Source of the DNA: a bacterium
GTDB taxonomy: Bacteria > Patescibacteriota > Saccharimonadia > Saccharimonadales > UBA4665
Reading direction: 5' to 3'
Assembly: GCA_021846765.1 (NCBI GenBank)
Contig: JAJZWH010000054.1
Span: forward strand, 1 to 6,031
Length of the DNA: 6,031 nt
This document shows positions 3,629 to 6,031 of the stretch, in pieces. Under the pieces are notes generated by a model. It saw only the letters and a list, made by a program, of their open reading frames with translations, was not told where the DNA came from and ran no database searches. The position numbers were made by a program, and so were the translations under genes. Within the stretch, counting starts at the first letter, position 1; each line of letters starts with the position of its first letter.

Positions 3629-4360
3629 ATGACTGACAATATTACTATCGACACTACTCCAGTGTATAAATCTGTTCCAGATAACGAAGTGAAGGGTGGG
3701 ATAATAGTAATCCATGAGGTGTGGGGTCTTAATGACCATATAAGGAACGTTGCTGATCGTTTTGCTAGTGAGGGCTACTTAGTCTATGCCCCCGATTTAT
3801 TAAGTAAAACGGGTATAGAGGAGAAAGTAACTGCTCAATTACAGAAGGATTTATTTGATCCTGAAAAAAGAAATGAAATACAACCTAAAATGCGGCAGTT
3901 GATGGCTCCCATCCAAGAGCCTCAATTTGCGAAAGATACTGTTAATTCACTAAAACAAATTTTCGATTCTTTATATAGTGAAAAGTTAACTAACGGAAAA
4001 GTAGCAGTAGTTGGTTTTTGTTTCGGCGGTACCTATAGCTACAATTTGGCAGTAGCTGAACCAAAACTAAAGGCAGCTGTGCCTTTTTATGGACATTCAA
4101 ATCAAACCGTTGAAGAATTAAGGCAAATCCAAGCTCCGATTCAAGCTTTTTATGGAGAGAAAGATGAAGCATTAATTGCTAACCTCCCAGATTTAGAGAA
4201 CCGGATGCATGAAGCTGAAGTAGATTTTAATTATAAGGTATATACCGACTGTGGTCACGCTTTCTTTAATGATACGAATCCATATGCATATAACGAATCT
4301 GCTGCAAAAGATGCCTGGAATAAAACGCTAGAGTTTTTAAGTACTAGCTTTAATCGTTAA
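3629..4360 (+). CDS. Dienelactone hydrolase family alpha/beta hydrolase, 243 aa
   Basis: A soluble alpha/beta hydrolase of the dienelactone hydrolase (DLH) family, of normal length. The N-terminal strand and oxyanion region is GGIIVIHEVWGLNDHIRNVADRFASEGY; Glu30 matches the Glu that holds the catalytic Cys in DLH. The nucleophile elbow is GFCFGG with Cys131 in place of the usual Ser. Asp179 (YGEKDE) and His210 (DCGHAFFN) complete the triad. YAPDLL (53-58) is also typical. DLH opens lactone rings in chloro-aromatic breakdown. In an organism of this kind that pathway is unlikely, so the true substrate is probably some other ester or lactone. The start is fixed by AAGGAGG 4 bp upstream. It is divergent from tRNA-Gln, and its last 11 bp overlap the convergent end of rarA. 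Confidence 0.93.
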   Translation: MTDNITIDTTPVYKSVPDNEVKGGIIVIHEVWGLNDHIRNVADRFASEGYLVYAPDLLSKTGIEEKVTAQLQKDLFDPEKRNEIQPKMRQLMAPIQEPQFAKDTVNSLKQIFDSLYSEKLTNGKVAVVGFCFGGTYSYNLAVAEPKLKAAVPFYGHSNQTVEELRQIQAPIQAFYGEKDEALIANLPDLENRMHEAEVDFNYKVYTDCGHAFFNDTNPYAYNESAAKDAWNKTLEFLSTSFNR

Positions 4361-5543
4361 ATAAGTTTAAGTCTTTTAGTTCTGGCGGTAAGAATCCGCG
4401 ACTATCTTTAAAGCCAGGTTGCCATTTATAACCTTCGTTATAACCTAACTCTTTCATGAGTTTGGTAGGAGCATTTCTCAAATGAATGGGTATGGCTAGA
4501 TTAGGGTATTCCTTGGCTATGGCTTGGGCTTTGTTCATTGCATTTGTTGTTTCTCTTGATTTCGGCGCTTTAGCTAGTACTGCAGCGCAGTGGTATAGGG
4601 AATATTGACATTCTGGTAGTCCTATTCTTTCAACTGCAAGAGATGCAGATATGGCAATATTTAAAGCTGCTGGGGCTGCTAGACCAATATCCTCGCTAGC
4701 AAAGATTATCATTCTTCTGGCGATAAATTTAGGGTCTTCGCCTGCTTGAAGAAGGCGAGCTAAATAATAAAAACTAGCACTCAAGTCGCCACCTCGTAGG
4801 CTTTTAATGAAGGCGCTAATTAAATTGTAATGGTAATCACCTTTTTTATCGTGTAGGAGTATCGTTTGTTGTGATGCGGATTTGATTATCTCTTTACTTA
4901 AGGGTTTGTCTTTAGCTAATTTTAAGCTTAATTCTAAAATATTTAATGCAGAACGACCATCGCCATTACTTAATGATGCTATGTAATTGATGGTGTTGCC
5001 TGGCGCCTTTTTATTTAAAATATTAAGTGTTTTAATTGCTTTTTTTAAAATTTTTATAATGTCTTCGTTCTTTAGGGGATTTAAGACTAGGACTCGGCAA
5101 CGGCTTAGGAGGGAAGCGATGATTTCAAAGCTAGGATTTTCCGTTGTGGCTCCAAGAATACTAATAGTACCATCTTCAATAAATGGCAAAAATGCATCTT
5201 GCTGTGCTTTATTGAAACGATGAATTTCATCTACAAACAATATTGTCGAAATTTTCTGGCGGCGATTAACCTTAGCATTATCTATTACTGTAACTATATC
5301 TTTTTTATTTGAACTTACAGCCGATATTTCAATAAAATTAGCGTCTATTTCATTGGCTATAACCCTTGCTAATGTAGTCTTGCCGCTGCCAGGAGGCCCC
5401 CAAAAAATTAGACTAATTGGATTTTTAGAGCGGACTACTTCATACAGTAATTTTCCTTTAGCTGTAAGATGTTCTTGGCCAAATACTTCTTCTATTTTAG
5501 TAGGCCTTAGTCGATCCGCTAATGGGTTCATTTCTGGGTGCAT
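4350..5543 (-). CDS. rarA: Replication-associated recombination protein A (RarA/MgsA AAA+ ATPase)
   Basis: A cytoplasmic AAA+ clamp-loader-like ATPase that acts at stalled replication forks. The order of motifs is complete. The N-terminal signature is MNPLADRLRPTKIEEVFGQEHL (5-26), Walker A is WGPPGSGKT (48-56), and Walker B is ILFVDEIH (101-108). RFNKAQQDAFLPFIEDG follows, then sensor 1 GATTENPSF (131-139), the arginine finger Arg148 (LLSRCRV) and sensor 2 GDGRSALN (194-201). The C-terminal tetramer region has GGDLSASFYYLARLLQAGEDP, APKSR (326-330) and HLRNAPTKLMKELGY (354-368). It is 397 residues and ends soon after FLPPELK, about 20-50 short of many relatives, whose last segment is variable. 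ATG 5543 is used; ATG 5531, nearer the family start, is possible but has no Shine-Dalgarno sequence. Tail-to-tail overlap with the DLH-family gene is 11 bp. Confidence 0.97.
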   Translation of the reverse strand: MHPEMNPLADRLRPTKIEEVFGQEHLTAKGKLLYEVVRSKNPISLIFWGPPGSGKTTLARVIANEIDANFIEISAVSSNKKDIVTVIDNAKVNRRQKISTILFVDEIHRFNKAQQDAFLPFIEDGTISILGATTENPSFEIIASLLSRCRVLVLNPLKNEDIIKILKKAIKTLNILNKKAPGNTINYIASLSNGDGRSALNILELSLKLAKDKPLSKEIIKSASQQTILLHDKKGDYHYNLISAFIKSLRGGDLSASFYYLARLLQAGEDPKFIARRMIIFASEDIGLAAPAALNIAISASLAVERIGLPECQYSLYHCAAVLAKAPKSRETTNAMNKAQAIAKEYPNLAIPIHLRNAPTKLMKELGYNEGYKWQPGFKDSRGFLPPELKDLNLFND

Positions 5544-5559
5544 ATACTTTTAAAGTATA
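5543..5559 (-). promoter_or_regulatory. rarA -10 box embedded in a 17-bp palindrome
   Basis: TATACTTT and AAAGTATA (8-bp arms, 1-bp centre at 5551) form a perfect inverted repeat from the -10 hexamer (TATACT, 5559-5554) to the A of the rarA ATG. The -10 ends 10 bp before the start codon, so the leader would be about 3-4 nt. The palindrome could be an operator or just an AT-rich promoter coincidence. The string TATACTTTAAAA also occurs before the coiled-coil gene, there without the second arm. Confidence 0.5.
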
Positions 5560-5622
5560 CACTCTATAATTTTTGTGCTGTGGCAGTATGGGCTGATTAT
5601 TCAGGCATTTATAACAAGTGGA

Positions 5623-5650
5623 TTAACAATGCTAAAAATATAGATATAAT
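5623..5650 (+). promoter_or_regulatory. Promoter of the 3-methyladenine glycosylase gene, leaderless geometry
   Basis: TTAACA (5623-5628, 5 of 6 to consensus), 16 bp, then a perfect TATAAT (5645-5650). The -10 ends 8 bp before the GTG at 5659, so the transcript should start at or within 1-2 nt of the start codon. This is the best-matching promoter in the window. Confidence 0.75.
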
Positions 5651-5658
5651 AGTAGTAA

Positions 5659-6031
5659 GTGGATAGGTCTTTAGAGCAAGAATTAAGTTTATTGAGCACG
5701 TTGGATTGTGCCATACGTTTAATCGGATGTGAGTTAGAAAGAATAATTAACGGTAAGATTGTCCGCGGTATGATTGTAGAAACGGAAGCATATGATCAAA
5801 GTGATAAAGTTAGCCATAGTTATAGGGGTGTTACTCCTAGAAACTATGTAATGTTTGGGCCTGCCGGTAGAGCATATGTGTATTTTACTTACGGTATGCA
5901 TTATTGTCTCAATGTTGTTGTTGGTAAAGTAGATGATGGTAGTGCTGTTCTAATCAGAGCATTAGAACCACTAGAGGGGATTTCCCTAATGGAAAACAAT
6001 AGGAACACTAAAGATGAGTTTAATTTACTTA
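5659..6031 (+). CDS. mpg: 3-methyladenine DNA glycosylase, Mpg/AAG family (3' end outside window)
   Basis: Base excision repair enzyme that flips out and removes alkylated or deaminated purines. The first 124 residues are present. The family core is plain. GMIVETEAY (37-45) holds the catalytic Glu43, equivalent to human Glu125, and Tyr45 matches human Tyr127. His53 (VSHSYRGVTPRN) matches His136. AYVYFTYGMHYCLNVV (72-87) carries Tyr78, the residue that wedges into DNA, and Asn85. LIRALEPLEG (98-107) includes Arg100, equivalent to human Arg182. The start is GTG at 5659, the only start after an in-frame TAA at 5656-5658 that keeps the N-terminal helix (LSLLSTLDCAIRLIGCELER), and it sits 8 bp after the -10. 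It is monofunctional as far as visible. The gene is divergent from rarA across 115 bp, giving a DNA-maintenance pair. Confidence 0.95.
   Translation, partial: MDRSLEQELSLLSTLDCAIRLIGCELERIINGKIVRGMIVETEAYDQSDKVSHSYRGVTPRNYVMFGPAGRAYVYFTYGMHYCLNVVVGKVDDGSAVLIRALEPLEGISLMENNRNTKDEFNLL

Noticed and set aside
5565..5570. TATAAT on the + strand as a second mpg promoter
   Set aside because: It has no -35 match at proper spacing and would give a leader of about 80 nt, whereas the promoter at 5623-5650 fits much better.

Overview
The window looks like part of a small-genome, AT-rich bacterium of the Patescibacteria/CPR radiation, most likely a Saccharibacteria (TM7) relative. This is inference. The support is AT-rich DNA, single genes each with their own promoter, a pilin-like protein of the style common in that group (short N-terminus, one hydrophobic helix with a conserved Glu, Thr/Ser/Pro linker, globular exterior), and start codons sitting almost directly on -10 boxes. 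UGA ends the 81-codon gene at 164-409, so there is no sign of a recoded UGA.

Layout. Positions 1-113 hold the C-terminal end of a + strand gene. It is followed by a small unknown + strand gene (164-409) and a 237-bp convergent gap. From 649 to 3496 everything reads on the - strand: a putative papain/transglutaminase-fold cysteine protease (647-1204), an ImmA/IrrE-like HELGH metallopeptidase (1419-1811), a 76-residue coiled-coil protein (1969-2199), a type IV pilin-like membrane-anchored protein (2517-3245) and tRNA-Gln with anticodon CUG (3423-3496). Divergent from the tRNA is a dienelactone-hydrolase-family gene (3629-4360), which overlaps the end of the convergent rarA gene by 11 bp (4350-5543). 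Divergent from rarA is a 3-methyladenine DNA glycosylase (Mpg/AAG family) with a GTG start at 5659, cut by the window edge. rarA (replication-fork rescue) and mpg (base excision repair) make a divergent genome-maintenance pair.

Two patterns cut across the genes. First, four intergenic spaces on the - strand block (1279-1384, 1866-1968, 2215-2259, 3318-3422) carry related copies of an A-B-A' composite repeat of about 105 bp, all in one orientation. It starts with TTGGCTGG and has a 66-bp core of constant length in the three long copies. One copy abuts the CCA end of tRNA-Gln, and two others abut stop codons. I do not recognise this element. Second, seven of the eight protein genes whose start is visible have a -10 hexamer ending only 6-10 bp before the start codon, which predicts leaderless or near-leaderless mRNAs. 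Only the dienelactone-hydrolase gene has a 5' leader with a strong Shine-Dalgarno sequence.

There is no obvious operon, defence cluster, CRISPR array or mobile-element gene in the window.
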